From Leucobacter sp. cx-328 (GTDB lineage: Bacteria > Actinomycetota > Actinomycetes > Actinomycetales > Microbacteriaceae): a DNA stretch of 64,000 bases. Of the stretch, positions 47,652 to 57,661 are shown one piece after another. The position numbers were made by a program, and so were the translations under genes. The DNA is taken from NCBI RefSeq assembly GCF_014530035.1, contig NZ_JACVMX010000007.1:37971-101970 (forward strand). Direction: 5' to 3'. The notes under the pieces are model-generated. The model did not search any database and had not been told where the DNA came from. It worked only from the letters and a program-made list of their open reading frames with translations. Numbering within the stretch: the first letter of the stretch is position 1; each line of letters starts with the position of its first letter.

Positions 47652-49301
47652 CTACTCCGACGCCCGCCGCAGCTTGGCCGCCCCGACGAATCCGAGCGCG
47701 AGGAACACGGCTGCGATGAGAATGGCCCACCGGGTCGCATCCGCGAAGCCGGTCGTGAGGGCGTCGACGGCGGTCGCCGTCTGGTCCCCGAGCGGGCTGT
47801 GCACGCCCTGCCCGCGGAGCTGCGCAATGGTCGTGCCGGCCGACTGCCTGGTGGCTTCGGCGATCTGATCCGCGCCCGTGCCAGTGAGGCCTACCGTGCT
47901 GAGAGCGGCTGGCAGCGTGAGGGCGAGCGAGACCGACAGGGCCGCTCCGGCGAACGCGGTACCGAGGGCAGAACCGACCTGGCGGACGGTGCTTTGGGTC
48001 GCGGATCCTTGCCCCGAAACATCCACCGGAATGTCCTTCAGCACGGTGCCCGCGAGCTGGGCGGAGGCGAGTCCGAGGCCCAGGCCGTAGACCGTGAGCG
48101 GAATCGCAATGAGCCAGCCCGAGGTCGCGGGCCCGATGATGAGCGCGAGCGCGACCGCGCCGAGCACTTCGAGCCCGAGGCCGATGAGCACGGTCCCGGG
48201 GGAGCCAAACTTCGCAGCAAGATGGCGTGCTGATGCGCCCGACAGGAATGCGCCAACTGCCATCGCGGCGAGAATAAGGCCGGCACCCATGACATCGAGG
48301 CCGAGGGCATTGATGAGGTACAGCGGCAACACAAAGATGATCGCGAATTCACCGACGGCAACCATGGCCGCCGTAAGGTTGCCCCACGAGAACGTTGAGT
48401 AGGAGAAGAGTCCGAGGTCAAGGAGCGCAGCGCGCTGCACCTTCTCGCGGTGCCGTTCCCAGATCACGAACAGCACGAGTGCGACCGCCGCGATTGCGAA
48501 GGCCACGGGGACGGCCGAGATCGCGGCGTTCTTCGACCAGGTCCAGCCGAAGAGTGCGAGGTCTGCCTTCGGGGCCCACCAGCCGAGGTTCGGTCCCTCG
48601 ATCACGGCAAAGACGAGCGCGCCAAACCCAATTGCGCTGAGGAGGGCGCCATCGACGTCGATGCCGGGGCGATGTTGCACGCCACGGGTTTCTGGCACCG
48701 TGAAGAGCGCGGCGATGAAGACGAGTGCGCCGAGGGGAAGATTGACCAGGAAGATCCAGTGCCACGAGGTCCACTGTGTGAGCGCACCGCCCGCGAGCGG
48801 GCCAACCGCTGCTGCGCCGGAGATGACCGCACCCCAGACGCCGAATGCTGCCGCGCGATACCTCCCGCGGAACGTCGCGTTCACCGTCGAGAGCGTCGAG
48901 GGCATGATGCACGCGGCACCGACGGCTTGCACGGCACGGGCGCCGATGAGCAAGCCCGCTGATGACGCGAGCGCGGCGAGGAGGCTGCCACCGACGAACA
49001 CGACCAGGCCGACGAGGAAGAGCCGCTTGCGGCCCCAGCGATCCGCGAGATTGCCGGTCGACAGCAGCAGCGCAGCGAGCAACACGGCGTAGAGGCTGTT
49101 CACCCACTGCGCATCGGTGATGTTGAGGCCCAGGTCGCCGATGATCGCGGGCAGCGCGACACCAACGATCGTGCCGTCGAGCACGATGAGCCCGAGCCCA
49201 ATCGACAGGACGGCGAGGGCGAGCCAGTCGCGTCGCGTAGGGGCCGTCACCGCTTCGGCAGTGGGCGCGGATCCCTGCGCTGACTCAGCTGCAGCAGACA
49301 C
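47652..49301 (-). CDS. MFS exporter, DHA2 (EmrB/QacA) family, 14 helices
   Basis: 549 residues from a GTG at 49301, 6 bp after the upstream gene. N-terminus WLALAVLSIGLGLIVLDGTI (motif D1 region), LADRWGRKRLFLVG (motif A, about residue 80), and GPLAGGALTQWTSWHWIFLV NLP-type motif C and helix 6. The count of hydrophobic segments is consistent with 14 helices. Such pumps expel drugs or cationic compounds in exchange for protons. The DUF2871 gene directly upstream is probably co-transcribed. Confidence 0.9.
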   Translation of the reverse strand: MSAAAESAQGSAPTAEAVTAPTRRDWLALAVLSIGLGLIVLDGTIVGVALPAIIGDLGLNITDAQWVNSLYAVLLAALLLSTGNLADRWGRKRLFLVGLVVFVGGSLLAALASSAGLLIGARAVQAVGAACIMPSTLSTVNATFRGRYRAAAFGVWGAVISGAAAVGPLAGGALTQWTSWHWIFLVNLPLGALVFIAALFTVPETRGVQHRPGIDVDGALLSAIGFGALVFAVIEGPNLGWWAPKADLALFGWTWSKNAAISAVPVAFAIAAVALVLFVIWERHREKVQRAALLDLGLFSYSTFSWGNLTAAMVAVGEFAIIFVLPLYLINALGLDVMGAGLILAAMAVGAFLSGASARHLAAKFGSPGTVLIGLGLEVLGAVALALIIGPATSGWLIAIPLTVYGLGLGLASAQLAGTVLKDIPVDVSGQGSATQSTVRQVGSALGTAFAGAALSVSLALTLPAALSTVGLTGTGADQIAEATRQSAGTTIAQLRGQGVHSPLGDQTATAVDALTTGFADATRWAILIAAVFLALGFVGAAKLRRASE

Positions 49302-49307
49302 GGCAGG

Positions 49308-49751
49308 CTACGCTTCGACGTGCTTGGACGCCGTTGCGGGCTGTGCCAGCACCGCGCGGCGGAGGGCGATGAAGAACACGATCATGCCAGCGGCGAGGAT
49401 CGTGTGGCCCAGGCCGGCAATGCCCGAGATCATCGCGTTGCCCTCCTTGCCGAGCACCGTGAGGGATCCGTGCCAGACCAGTACGCCAGCAGTGATGATG
49501 AGGCCGATGTTGTACAGCCAGAAGAACCAGGCGAACAGCTTCGGGCTCTTCGAAATGGTGAACACCTTCTCGATGACGAGCACGATGAGCAACACAATGA
49601 AGCCGAGCGTGAGCAGGTGCGTGTGCACGACGCCGAGCTGTGTGAACTGCCCCTCGGGGAAGTCGTTGAGCTTCGTGAATTCGCGGTAAAACACGCCAGA
49701 CAGCACGCCGAGCAGCATGTAGATAAAGGCTGCGTTCAGGAGTTTCTTCAT
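49308..49751 (-). CDS. DUF2871 membrane protein
   Basis: 147 residues from the ATG at 49751 with GAAGAGG upstream. Four transmembrane helices: LLNAAFIYMLLGVLSGVFYR, HTHLLTLGFIVLLIVLVIEK, AWFFWLYNIGLIITAGVLVW and MISGIAGLGHTILAAGMIVF. The HTH residues and RE.TK.N pattern in the first loop are typical of the DUF2871 family, which looks distantly like the haem-copper oxidase accessory membrane proteins; no function is known. Confidence 0.85.
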   Translation of the reverse strand: MKKLLNAAFIYMLLGVLSGVFYREFTKLNDFPEGQFTQLGVVHTHLLTLGFIVLLIVLVIEKVFTISKSPKLFAWFFWLYNIGLIITAGVLVWHGSLTVLGKEGNAMISGIAGLGHTILAAGMIVFFIALRRAVLAQPATASKHVEA

Positions 49752-49825
49752 GATGACCTCTTCACCGAGATGGACTGCACAGTTGACCCTGTGTCTCCCA
49801 TCTTCCTCCCGGTACAACGGTCGCG

Positions 49826-51076
49826 TCAACGGCCTCCGAAGAACGCGCCAATCACCTCGCCGGGGTGGCTGAGACGCCACAGCAGGTCGGGGCCGGGAAT
49901 CGTCTTCGTGAGTTCGAGCGGTACTTCAACGGTGCCCTCGGGGCTCGTGACGGTCGCGGTGCCGACGGTTCCCTTGGTGCCGTCCTTCGGCTGCTGCCAG
50001 TCGACGCTGACGGTCGCGGCTTCGCCTGGCACGAGGGTTGCTTGCGCTGATCCGCCGACCTTCACGGAGGCCGATTCGCCGGTGACGCCGGTCATCGTGG
50101 CCACACTCGTGCCCTCGGTGAGGAGATCGACATGCTGGGGGAGCGCCTGCAGCGTTGCGGCGAGGTCGGTTGCCTGGTCGGCGCGCTCTTCTTCGCTGTC
50201 CCGGGCGAGCATAACGGTGAGCTGCGTGAGCGGTCGGCCGTTCACGTTGACGTGCTGGCCGACGACGAAGTTGTAGCCGACCTCCTCGATGAAGCCGGTC
50301 TTCAGGCCGAACGTGCCTGCGACGTCGCCGAGCAGCCAGTTCGTCGATTCGACGGTCTTGTCGCTCCACGGCATGGTCGCGGTCGGCATGCTCGTGATCT
50401 CGGTGATGGTCGGGTTCTGCGCTGCCAGCCAGCCGATCTTCATGATGTCGGTTGGCGCGGCCGCATTGCGCGCGTCCATGCCGGTCGGCTCGACGAAGGT
50501 GAGTGAATCGAGGCCGTGCTTTGTCTTCCACTCATTCACTGCCGCGAGGAATGCATCCTGGCTGCCAAACACTGACATTGCGTAGGCGTAGGCGTAGTCG
50601 TTGGCCGACATGATGAGCGAGAGCTCGAGCATCTGGCGGGTGGTGACCTCGGTGCCGATCGGGGTTTCGTAGAGGATGCCGTCGTCGAGACGGTAGAAGT
50701 CTTGCTGCGCTACGTCTGCCTCAGACCACACGTGGATGGGGCCGTCTTCGCCGCTCGCGAGCGGCTGCTTTTCGAGGCTCACGAGCACGGTGACGAGCTT
50801 GGACACGCTCGCGAGTGGGCGAACGGTGTCATCGTTGACCCAGGTGGTGCCATCAGACCAGCTCACCGCGGTCGGTGCGCTGTAGCTGTTTACGAGGTCT
50901 TGCGCCGTTTGCGAATCGACGGTGGTCTCCTGCTCAAGGTCCATTGAGACCTTGAGCGTGGGGGTGTCGAGCGGCGCGAGGGCGCACGTGGCGACGTAGG
51001 CGCCGGCGGCGAGTACGACGATGACGGGGATCCCGCGGGTGAGCAGCTTGCGTGTTCGAGAAGTGTTCTGAGGCAC
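49826..51076 (-). CDS. D-alanyl-D-alanine carboxypeptidase (penicillin-binding protein)
   Basis: 416 residues from a GTG at 51076. A signal anchor (GIPVIVVLAAGAYVATCALA) leads to the S11 peptidase domain: SVSKL (SxxK, about residue 92), SAN in IMSANDYAYA (about 158) and KTG in GLKTGFIEE (about 258). A C-terminal beta-domain (VGGSAQATLVPGEAATVSVD) is followed by a possible amphipathic anchor helix. The enzyme trims the terminal D-Ala from peptidoglycan stem peptides outside the membrane. It stands alone on the minus strand. Confidence 0.92.
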   Translation of the reverse strand: MPQNTSRTRKLLTRGIPVIVVLAAGAYVATCALAPLDTPTLKVSMDLEQETTVDSQTAQDLVNSYSAPTAVSWSDGTTWVNDDTVRPLASVSKLVTVLVSLEKQPLASGEDGPIHVWSEADVAQQDFYRLDDGILYETPIGTEVTTRQMLELSLIMSANDYAYAYAMSVFGSQDAFLAAVNEWKTKHGLDSLTFVEPTGMDARNAAAPTDIMKIGWLAAQNPTITEITSMPTATMPWSDKTVESTNWLLGDVAGTFGLKTGFIEEVGYNFVVGQHVNVNGRPLTQLTVMLARDSEEERADQATDLAATLQALPQHVDLLTEGTSVATMTGVTGESASVKVGGSAQATLVPGEAATVSVDWQQPKDGTKGTVGTATVTSPEGTVEVPLELTKTIPGPDLLWRLSHPGEVIGAFFGGR

Positions 51077-51137
51077 AGTTCCAGGTTACGGTCGAGTGGC
51101 TGGGCGGACGCGGTGATGACGGGCGACGTCGCCGGGC

Positions 51138-52193
51138 TTAGGGCACCCGGCGGATCCAGTCTTCGGTCAAGAACTTCTTCTCGACGAGCTGTTCTGCCGC
51201 GTCCCACTCGCCCTCGGTGACCTCGCTCTGCGTGCCACCGTGACGACGAATGAAGACCTCCACCAGCCGCTCGACAATCTCTTCGCGTGAGAGACCGGTC
51301 TGGCTGCGCAGCGGATCGACTCGCTTCTGCGCGCTCGCGGTGCCCTTGTCGGAGAGCTTCTCGCGGCCGATGCGCAGCACCTCGGTCATCGCGACCGGGT
51401 CCATGTCGTAGGCCATCGTCACGTGGTGCAGGACCGCGCCGGAAGCGATGCGCTTCTGCGCTGCGCCGCCGATCTTGCCCTGCGGGCTCGTGATGTCGTT
51501 GAGCGGCTTGTACACTGCGTCGATGCCGAGCGAGTGGAGCGCTTCGAGTACCCACTCGTCGAGGAACGCGTACGAGTCTGCGAAGCTCATGCCGCGCACG
51601 AGCTCGCCGGGAACGTACAGGGCATACGTGATGCACGCCTCTGGCTCCATGTACATCGCGCCGCCGCCGGAGATGCGGCGAACGAGCTGCGCGCCGCGGG
51701 CGTTCAACTGTTCTTCGTCGACCTCGTTCTGCACCGACTGGAAGCTGCCAATGAAGACTGCGGGGCGGTCCCACTCCCAAATGCGGAGCGTGGGGCCGCG
51801 GAGCCCCTCGCCGACAGCGGTGGTGAGTACCTCGTCGAGGGCTGCGTTGAGCACGGGCGCGACCGCGCGCTCGTGAATGATCTGCCAGTCGTAGTCGCGC
51901 CAGTGCGCTGCGCCGGTGATGGCGCGGCGGATCGCGACACCGACCGAGTCGGGGGTGAAACCGAGCAGGTGCACCTCAGAGGGGAGCGCTGCGCGAATCG
52001 CGTCACCGAACGCCTCGATCGTGCTGTTCGGGCTGAGCCCGTTGACTGCTGCGTTGATATCGAGGAGCGCGTCATCGGGCTCCAGGAAGAAGTCGCCAGA
52101 CAGGCTGAAGTCTGCGATCTTCTCGTCGACGATCGTGAAATCGACGACGACTAGCTTGCCGCCAGGGACCTTGTATTCGCCGTGTACATTCAT
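51138..52193 (-). CDS. Lipoate--protein ligase family enzyme with N-terminal accessory domain
   Basis: 351 residues from the ATG at 52193. The ligase core has RRISGGGAMYMEPEACITY (lipoyl-AMP loop, about residue 169) and NDITSPQGKIGGAAQKRIAS (the catalytic Lys in GKIGGAAQ, about 237). The first 85 residues (GGKLVVVDFTIVDEKIADFS, LSGDFFLEPDDALLDINAAV) look like the small accessory domain that is C-terminal in the Escherichia coli enzyme, so here it is at the front. The enzyme attaches lipoate to E2 and H proteins in the cytosol. Confidence 0.85.
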   Translation of the reverse strand: MNVHGEYKVPGGKLVVVDFTIVDEKIADFSLSGDFFLEPDDALLDINAAVNGLSPNSTIEAFGDAIRAALPSEVHLLGFTPDSVGVAIRRAITGAAHWRDYDWQIIHERAVAPVLNAALDEVLTTAVGEGLRGPTLRIWEWDRPAVFIGSFQSVQNEVDEEQLNARGAQLVRRISGGGAMYMEPEACITYALYVPGELVRGMSFADSYAFLDEWVLEALHSLGIDAVYKPLNDITSPQGKIGGAAQKRIASGAVLHHVTMAYDMDPVAMTEVLRIGREKLSDKGTASAQKRVDPLRSQTGLSREEIVERLVEVFIRRHGGTQSEVTEGEWDAAEQLVEKKFLTEDWIRRVP

Positions 52194-52211
52194 GACTTCA
52201 GGGTACGCCTT

Positions 52212-53102
52212 CTACTCGGCGACGCGCTCGAGAATCCAGGTAATGACCTCGGTCTCGACCTCGTCAGCGTTGGTTTCATTGAGGATCTCGTGTCGGGCAC
52301 CCGGGTACTCTCGCAGCGTCACGTCGCGTACCCCGCGCTGGCGGTACAGGTCTGCAAGGCGGCGGAGCCCGTCACCGCGGCTGAGCGGGTCGTCATCGCC
52401 GGCAACGAGGAGCAGTGGAACGTCGGGAGCGAGGCCGTGGCCGGGCTTACCGAAGAGGCGTAGGCCGTCAGCAACGCCAAACAGTTTGATGATGTCGGCT
52501 GAGAAGCAGAGCTCGTCAGCGATGAACTTCGCTGCGGTCTCGGGGTTGCGGCTGAGCCACTCGAAGCCGTTCGCCCCCTCGCCAGCCCAGCGTGCGTTGA
52601 GGTCGCCCGACTCCATGTATCGGAGACTGCGTAGCGCAGAACCGCTCAGCACGACCGCGTCCCACAGTCGCGGATGCTCGTTCAAGATGCGCTGCGTCAT
52701 CAGTGAGCCCCACGAGTGACCGAACATCACGACGGGCAGGCCTGTGTGCCGTTCGCGAATCATGCCGGTGAACTGCACGATCGCCGCCTCGGTCGCGCGC
52801 AGGCCACCGGGGCCGAGCTTGCCGAGGAGCGAGAGATCGCCATCGTGCTGCTTGCGACCGGTTTCTCCGTGACCGCGGTGGTCGTCGGCGTAGACCGCGA
52901 ACCCTGCGAGGGCGAGGCGGCGCGCGAAGTGGTCGTAGCGAAGCGCGTGCTCGCCAATGCCGTGCGCGATTTGCACGGCACCAACCAGCTCGCCGTCGTT
53001 GACGGTGCTGTCTGGTAGCCAGGAGTATGCCGCGATCTCGATACCGAGCTCGTCGACGTAGTTCACGGACTGGAAACTCACGTGGTTCGTGCTTGCGGTC
53101 AT
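52212..53102 (-). CDS. Alpha/beta hydrolase, monoacylglycerol-lipase-like
   Basis: 296 residues. The ATG at 53102 is preceded by GAGG and gives the family's usual N-terminus (VSFQSVNYVDELGIEIAAYS). Motifs: QIAHGIGEHALRYDHFA (oxyanion region), AVYADDHRGHGETG, GHSWGSLM (nucleophile Ser, about residue 129), VAGDDDPLS (Asp) and GARHEILNE (His). This is the pattern of bacterial monoacylglycerol lipases and lysophospholipases. It ends 18 bp before the lipoate ligase gene on the same strand, so they may be co-transcribed. Confidence 0.88.
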   Translation of the reverse strand: MTASTNHVSFQSVNYVDELGIEIAAYSWLPDSTVNDGELVGAVQIAHGIGEHALRYDHFARRLALAGFAVYADDHRGHGETGRKQHDGDLSLLGKLGPGGLRATEAAIVQFTGMIRERHTGLPVVMFGHSWGSLMTQRILNEHPRLWDAVVLSGSALRSLRYMESGDLNARWAGEGANGFEWLSRNPETAAKFIADELCFSADIIKLFGVADGLRLFGKPGHGLAPDVPLLLVAGDDDPLSRGDGLRRLADLYRQRGVRDVTLREYPGARHEILNETNADEVETEVITWILERVAE

Positions 53103-53203
53103 TGCGGCCTCATTGTCTTTCGCTGGCTGGCGGTCGGTGCGCCGGGTAATTCGATGGTAGACGGGACCGCAGACATTGTGCACCCGTCGCTACACTCGGT
53201 GGC

Positions 53204-54148
53204 ATGACAGAACCTCTTGTTGTTGCACTGCCGCAGGACCCGGGGCTGCGTGAGGCCATCGGTGATCCGCGCAACGTTCGGTTCGTAGATTGGGATCTCA
53301 CCGGGCCCGCGCCCGAAGCCCACATCGATCTCGTCGTGGCGAGCAACTTTGGCTATCACGAGGGGCTCGCGCGGTTGGCTGAGGTGAATCCTCGGCTCGT
53401 GCAGTGGCAGTGGATTGGCTACGACGATGTCCCGCAGTATCTTCCCGAGGGCATCCCGCTAGCGAACGCATCTGGCGTTCACGACGGACCCACTGCAGAA
53501 CTCGCGGTCGCCCTCACGCTCGCAGCGCAGCGCGGACTTCCCCGGTACATTCGGGCCGCGGATCGCCACGCATGGGAAACCGAATTCTTCCCGAGCCTGT
53601 GCGACAAGCGCGTGCTGATCGTCGGCTACGGCGGCGTCGGCAAGGCCATCGAGGCGCGACTGGCCGGCTTCGAGGCAGAGATCTCGCGCATGGCACGATC
53701 CGCGCGCACCGAGCGCAACCTCGCAGGAGAAGAGGTCGAGGTGCTCGGCTTCGCCGACCTGCACGCGCAGCTCGCCGTGAGCGACGTCGTGGTCCTTGCC
53801 GTCCCCCTCACCGCACAAACCCAGCACCTGATCGACGCAACCGCGCTCGCCGCACTGCCAGACGGGGCCCTCCTCGTGAACATCGCGCGTGGGGGCGTGG
53901 TCGACACTGACGCGCTTGTGGCCGAGCTGTCAGGGGCGCGGATCCGGGCAGCCCTCGACGTCACCGACCCCGAGCCGTTGCCCGCGGATCACCCGCTGTG
54001 GAGCGCCCCGAACGTGCTCATCACCCCGCACGCTGGCGCCGATTCAGACGCGCTGCTGCCGCGGATGGCGGCGCTGATCCGCCGTCAGATCACTGCATTG
54101 CAAGCTGGCGAGACGCCGGTAAACCTCGTGCTTGGGCCTGGCGCCTAG
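53204..54148 (+). CDS. D-isomer-specific 2-hydroxyacid dehydrogenase
   Basis: 314 residues from the ATG at 53204. NAD-binding loop VGYGGVGKAIEARL (about residue 140) and the catalytic set NIARGGVVDTDALV (Arg), LDVTDPEPLPADHPL (Glu) and ITPHAGAD (His) are present. The substrate domain is short. A very similar gene follows at 54214, so the pair comes from tandem duplication. The reaction is NAD(P)-dependent reduction of a 2-oxo acid to a D-2-hydroxy acid; the substrate cannot be told. Confidence 0.9.
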   Translation: MTEPLVVALPQDPGLREAIGDPRNVRFVDWDLTGPAPEAHIDLVVASNFGYHEGLARLAEVNPRLVQWQWIGYDDVPQYLPEGIPLANASGVHDGPTAELAVALTLAAQRGLPRYIRAADRHAWETEFFPSLCDKRVLIVGYGGVGKAIEARLAGFEAEISRMARSARTERNLAGEEVEVLGFADLHAQLAVSDVVVLAVPLTAQTQHLIDATALAALPDGALLVNIARGGVVDTDALVAELSGARIRAALDVTDPEPLPADHPLWSAPNVLITPHAGADSDALLPRMAALIRRQITALQAGETPVNLVLGPGA

Positions 54149-54213
54149 GCGGATCTTCCGCGGATTTCCGCGGTCAAACTTCGAATGTCGGTGGGTGCAA
54201 GGAGAATAACTTC

Positions 54214-55155
54214 ATGAACACGAACGAGCGCAACATCGCAGTCTCCGTGCCGAGCGGGGAGCTGCACGAGGCCCTTGCGGGCACGCCCGGCATCGACCTG
54301 ATCGCATGGGACTGCGACGGCCCCGCGCCGCGCGACCAGATCGACATCGTCGTGCCGCCGTACCGCGGCTCGAACCGTCGACTCGAGCGCCTCGCTGGGT
54401 GCGAGGTTGGGCTTGTGCAACTCCAAATGAATGGGTACGAAGGCGTCGGCCAGTACCTGACGCCGGGCCAGCTCGTTGCGAATGCGTCAGGGGTGCATGA
54501 CACCTCGACTGCTGAGCTCGCGGTTGCGCTCATGCTCGCTTCTCAACGTGGTCTGCCCGACTTCATTAGTGCCGCCGACGAAGAGCGCTGGGAATACGCG
54601 CCCATGCCGAGCCTCGCTGACCGTCGCGTGCTCATCGTGGGGTACGGCGGCATCGGCAAGGCGATCGAATCTCGTCTCGCCGGCTTTGAAGTCGAGATTG
54701 CGCGTCTTGCGCGCACCGCTCGCACCGAGCAAAACCTCGCTGGGGGTGATGTACACGTCCACGGCTTCGATGAGCTCCACGCGCAGCTCGCGCTGGCCGA
54801 CGTAGTCGTGCTCATCACGCCGCTCACCGAACAGACCAGGCACCTCCTCGACGCTGGTGCGCTCGCCGCATTGCCCGATGGCGCTCTTGTGGTGAACGTC
54901 GCACGTGGGGCGGTCATCGACACCGACGCGCTCGTTGCCGAGCTATCGACCGGTCGCATTCGTGCGGCGCTCGATGTGACCGACCCTGAGCCGTTGCCTG
55001 CCGGTCATCCGCTGTGGCGTACGCCCGGCACCATTGTGGTGCCGCACGTTGGCGGCGGAGCGAGCTCCATGCTGCCGCGCATGCGCGCGCTTGTGCTGCG
55101 CCAGGTCGAGCACCTGCGCGCGGATGAGCCGTACGAGAATCTCGTCACGGTGTAA
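54214..55155 (+). CDS. D-isomer-specific 2-hydroxyacid dehydrogenase, second copy
   Basis: 313 residues from the ATG at 54214 with AAGGAGA 8 nt upstream. The same features as its neighbour: VGYGGIGKAIESRL, NVARGAVIDTDALVAEL, LDVTDPEPLPAGHPL and VPHVGGG. In place of the TPHAG motif it has VPHVG, so His is kept and the surroundings differ. The duplication is well diverged, which suggests two distinct substrates. Confidence 0.9.
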   Translation: MNTNERNIAVSVPSGELHEALAGTPGIDLIAWDCDGPAPRDQIDIVVPPYRGSNRRLERLAGCEVGLVQLQMNGYEGVGQYLTPGQLVANASGVHDTSTAELAVALMLASQRGLPDFISAADEERWEYAPMPSLADRRVLIVGYGGIGKAIESRLAGFEVEIARLARTARTEQNLAGGDVHVHGFDELHAQLALADVVVLITPLTEQTRHLLDAGALAALPDGALVVNVARGAVIDTDALVAELSTGRIRAALDVTDPEPLPAGHPLWRTPGTIVVPHVGGGASSMLPRMRALVLRQVEHLRADEPYENLVTV

Positions 55156-55179
55156 ATATTCGACGAATCAAGGGGTGCG

Positions 55180-56145
55180 ATGATGCAGGCAATTGTTGTT
55201 GAACAGACCGGTGGTCCCGAGGTGCTCGTTGCGCAGGCAGCGCCAGCTCCCGTCCCGGGTCCAGGCGAGCTGCTTGTGGAGACGGCAGCGGTTGGCGTCA
55301 ACTTCATCGAGATCTACCAGCGCGGTGGTGTCTACGCGATGGAGCTGCCGTACATTCCCGGCGCAGAGGCTGCTGGCACGGTGCTCGCCGTAGGTGATGG
55401 CGTCACTGACTTTGCGCCAGGCGATCGCATTGCGACGGCTGCCGCACGTGGCACCTATGCTGAGCAGTTTGTTGTCGCAGGGGCTCAGGCAGTTATTGTG
55501 CCAGCGGGCGTCGAGCTCGATGTTGCTGGCGCGCTGCCGTTGCAAGGCTGCACCGCGCACTATCTCGCATTCTCAGTCGCGACCCCCCAGCCGGGGGAGT
55601 GGGTGCTCCTGCATGCTGGAGCCGGCGGAGTCGGTCAGTTACTCACCCAGCTCCTCGTTGCCCACGGTGTGCGGGTCATCGCGACCGCGTCGACAGATGA
55701 GAAGCGGGCCCTGTGCCGTGAAGCTGGCGCAGAGCATGCGCTGCCTTACGAAGGCTTTGCTGAGCGCGTGCGCGAGATCACCAACGGTGCTGGCGTCGCC
55801 GTTGCGTACGACGGCGTTGGCCGAGACACGTTCGACGGTTCCCTCGCATCGCTACGTGTGCGCGGCGACCTTGTGTTGTTCGGTGGCGCGAGCGGTCAGG
55901 TGCCGCCGTTCGACTTACAACGGTTGAACGCTGGCGGTTCGCTTCGCGTCAGCCGGCCCACACTTGGGCACTTCATGCTGACCCCTGAAGAGCGCGCCTG
56001 GCGCTACCGCGAACTCTTCGACGCCGTCTCGGCTGGAACGCTACGCGTACGCATCGGGGAACGGTTTGCCCTGGCCGATGCGGCTGAAGCGCACCGCGCA
56101 CTCGCAGGTCGCGGCACGACGGGCAAGGTCATTCTCGTGCCATAA
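55180..56145 (+). CDS. Quinone oxidoreductase (zeta-crystallin type)
   Basis: 321 residues from the ATG at 55180. GroES-like N-terminal domain (VGVNFIEIYQRGGVYAMELP, YIPGAEAAGTVLAVGDGV) and a Rossmann domain with HAGAGGVGQLLTQLLVAHG and ASTDEKRALCREAGAEHALPY. No zinc-binding residues are seen, as in the QOR subfamily. It catalyses NADPH-dependent one-electron or two-electron reduction of quinones. It follows the dehydrogenase pair on the same strand by 24 bp. Confidence 0.9.
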   Translation: MMQAIVVEQTGGPEVLVAQAAPAPVPGPGELLVETAAVGVNFIEIYQRGGVYAMELPYIPGAEAAGTVLAVGDGVTDFAPGDRIATAAARGTYAEQFVVAGAQAVIVPAGVELDVAGALPLQGCTAHYLAFSVATPQPGEWVLLHAGAGGVGQLLTQLLVAHGVRVIATASTDEKRALCREAGAEHALPYEGFAERVREITNGAGVAVAYDGVGRDTFDGSLASLRVRGDLVLFGGASGQVPPFDLQRLNAGGSLRVSRPTLGHFMLTPEERAWRYRELFDAVSAGTLRVRIGERFALADAAEAHRALAGRGTTGKVILVP

Positions 56146-56271
56146 CGAGACACAACCGCCCCAAATTCCATAGCCCGGCCCGCTCGCAGAGGCAAGAGAG
56201 TAGGCTTGAGGATGTGCGTGCATAAGCACGCTGGACCAAGATCCCCGCTTGCCCCTTGGAGTGATATTCAC

Positions 56272-57657
56272 ATGGCTGAACAGTCCCGTCTCGACAAAGT
56301 CATCGCACTTGCCCGCCACCGCGGTTTTGTCTTCCAGGCAGGTGAAATCTACGGTGGTTCGCGCTCTGCATGGGACTACGGCCCCCTCGGCACCGCGCTG
56401 AAGGAAAACATCAAGCGCCAGTGGTGGAAGTCGATGGTGCAGAAGCGCGACGACGTCGTCGGCATTGATTCGAGCATCATTCTTCCCAAGCAGGTCTGGG
56501 AAGCATCGGGCCACGTTGAGGTCTTCAGTGACCCCCTCGTTGAGTGCCTGAGCTGCCACAAGCGTCAGCGCGAAGACCACCTCCTCGAGGCATTCGAAGA
56601 GAAGAAGGGTCGCGCACCCGAAAACGGCATGGCAGACATCGTCTGTGCAAACTGTGGCACCCGCGGTCAGTGGACCGAGCCCCGCGCATTCTCGGGTCTG
56701 CTCAAGACCTACCTCGGCCCCGTCGATGACGAGGCTGGAATGCATTACCTCCGCCCCGAGACCGCTCAGGGCATCTTCGTGAACTTCGCAAACGTGCTGC
56801 AGGCAGCACGCATGAAGCCGCCCTTCGGCATCGGCCAGATCGGTAAGAGCTTCCGCAACGAGATCACACCAGGTAACTTCATCTTCCGCACCCGTGAGTT
56901 CGAGCAGATGGAGATGGAATTCTTCGTCGAGCCCGGCACTGACGAAGAGTGGCAGGAATACTGGATGAACGAGCGTTGGAACTGGTACGTCGATCTCGGC
57001 ATCGACGCAGACAACCTGCGCTTCTACGATCACCCCAAGGAAAAGCTGTCGCACTACTCGAAGCGCACCGCTGACATCGAGTACCGCTTCGGCTTCCAGG
57101 GCAGCGAGTGGGGCGAGCTCGAAGGCATCGCGAACCGCACCGACTTTGACCTCTCGACCCACTCGAAGCACTCGGGCAAGGAGCTCAGCTTCTTCGACCA
57201 GAACAAGGACGAGCGCTACACCCCGTACGTGATCGAGCCCGCGGCTGGCCTCACCCGCTCGCTCATGGCGTTCCTCGTTGACGCATACCGCGAAGAGGAG
57301 GTGCCGAACGCGAAGGGCGGCACCGACAAGCGCACCGTGCTTGGCCTTGACCCGCGCCTCGCGCCCATCAAGGTTGCTGTTCTTCCCCTCAGCCGCAACG
57401 AAAAGCTCTCGCCGCTCGCGCGCGAGATCGCTGCAGACCTGCGCCAGGACTGGAACATCGACTTCGACGATGCAGGCGCAATCGGCCGCCGCTACCGCCG
57501 CCAGGACGAGATCGGTACCCCGTTCTGTGTCACTGTCGACTTCGACTCGCTCGATGACGACGCAGTGACGATCCGCGAACGCGACACCATGGAGCAGACG
57601 CGCGTGCCGCGCGCTGAACTCTACGGCTTCCTCGCAGAGCGTCTCCGCGGCGCATAA
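56272..57657 (+). CDS. glyS: Glycine--tRNA ligase (alpha2 class-II type)
   Basis: 461 residues from the ATG at 56272, preceded by TTGGAG; the frame is open from 56206 but the family starts here. The class-II marks are evident: [15 protein letters not shown] near the N-terminus, zinc-like cysteines in [11 protein letters not shown] and [26 protein letters not shown], motif 2 in [19 protein letters not shown] and motif 3 in [14 protein letters not shown], followed by an anticodon-binding domain ([20 protein letters not shown]). It charges tRNA-Gly. Essential housekeeping gene. Confidence 0.96.
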   Translation: MAEQSRLDKVIALARHRGFVFQAGEIYGGSRSAWDYGPLGTALKENIKRQWWKSMVQKRDDVVGIDSSIILPKQVWEASGHVEVFSDPLVECLSCHKRQREDHLLEAFEEKKGRAPENGMADIVCANCGTRGQWTEPRAFSGLLKTYLGPVDDEAGMHYLRPETAQGIFVNFANVLQAARMKPPFGIGQIGKSFRNEITPGNFIFRTREFEQMEMEFFVEPGTDEEWQEYWMNERWNWYVDLGIDADNLRFYDHPKEKLSHYSKRTADIEYRFGFQGSEWGELEGIANRTDFDLSTHSKHSGKELSFFDQNKDERYTPYVIEPAAGLTRSLMAFLVDAYREEEVPNAKGGTDKRTVLGLDPRLAPIKVAVLPLSRNEKLSPLAREIAADLRQDWNIDFDDAGAIGRRYRRQDEIGTPFCVTVDFDSLDDDAVTIRERDTMEQTRVPRAELYGFLAERLRGA

Positions 57658-57661
57658 CGTT

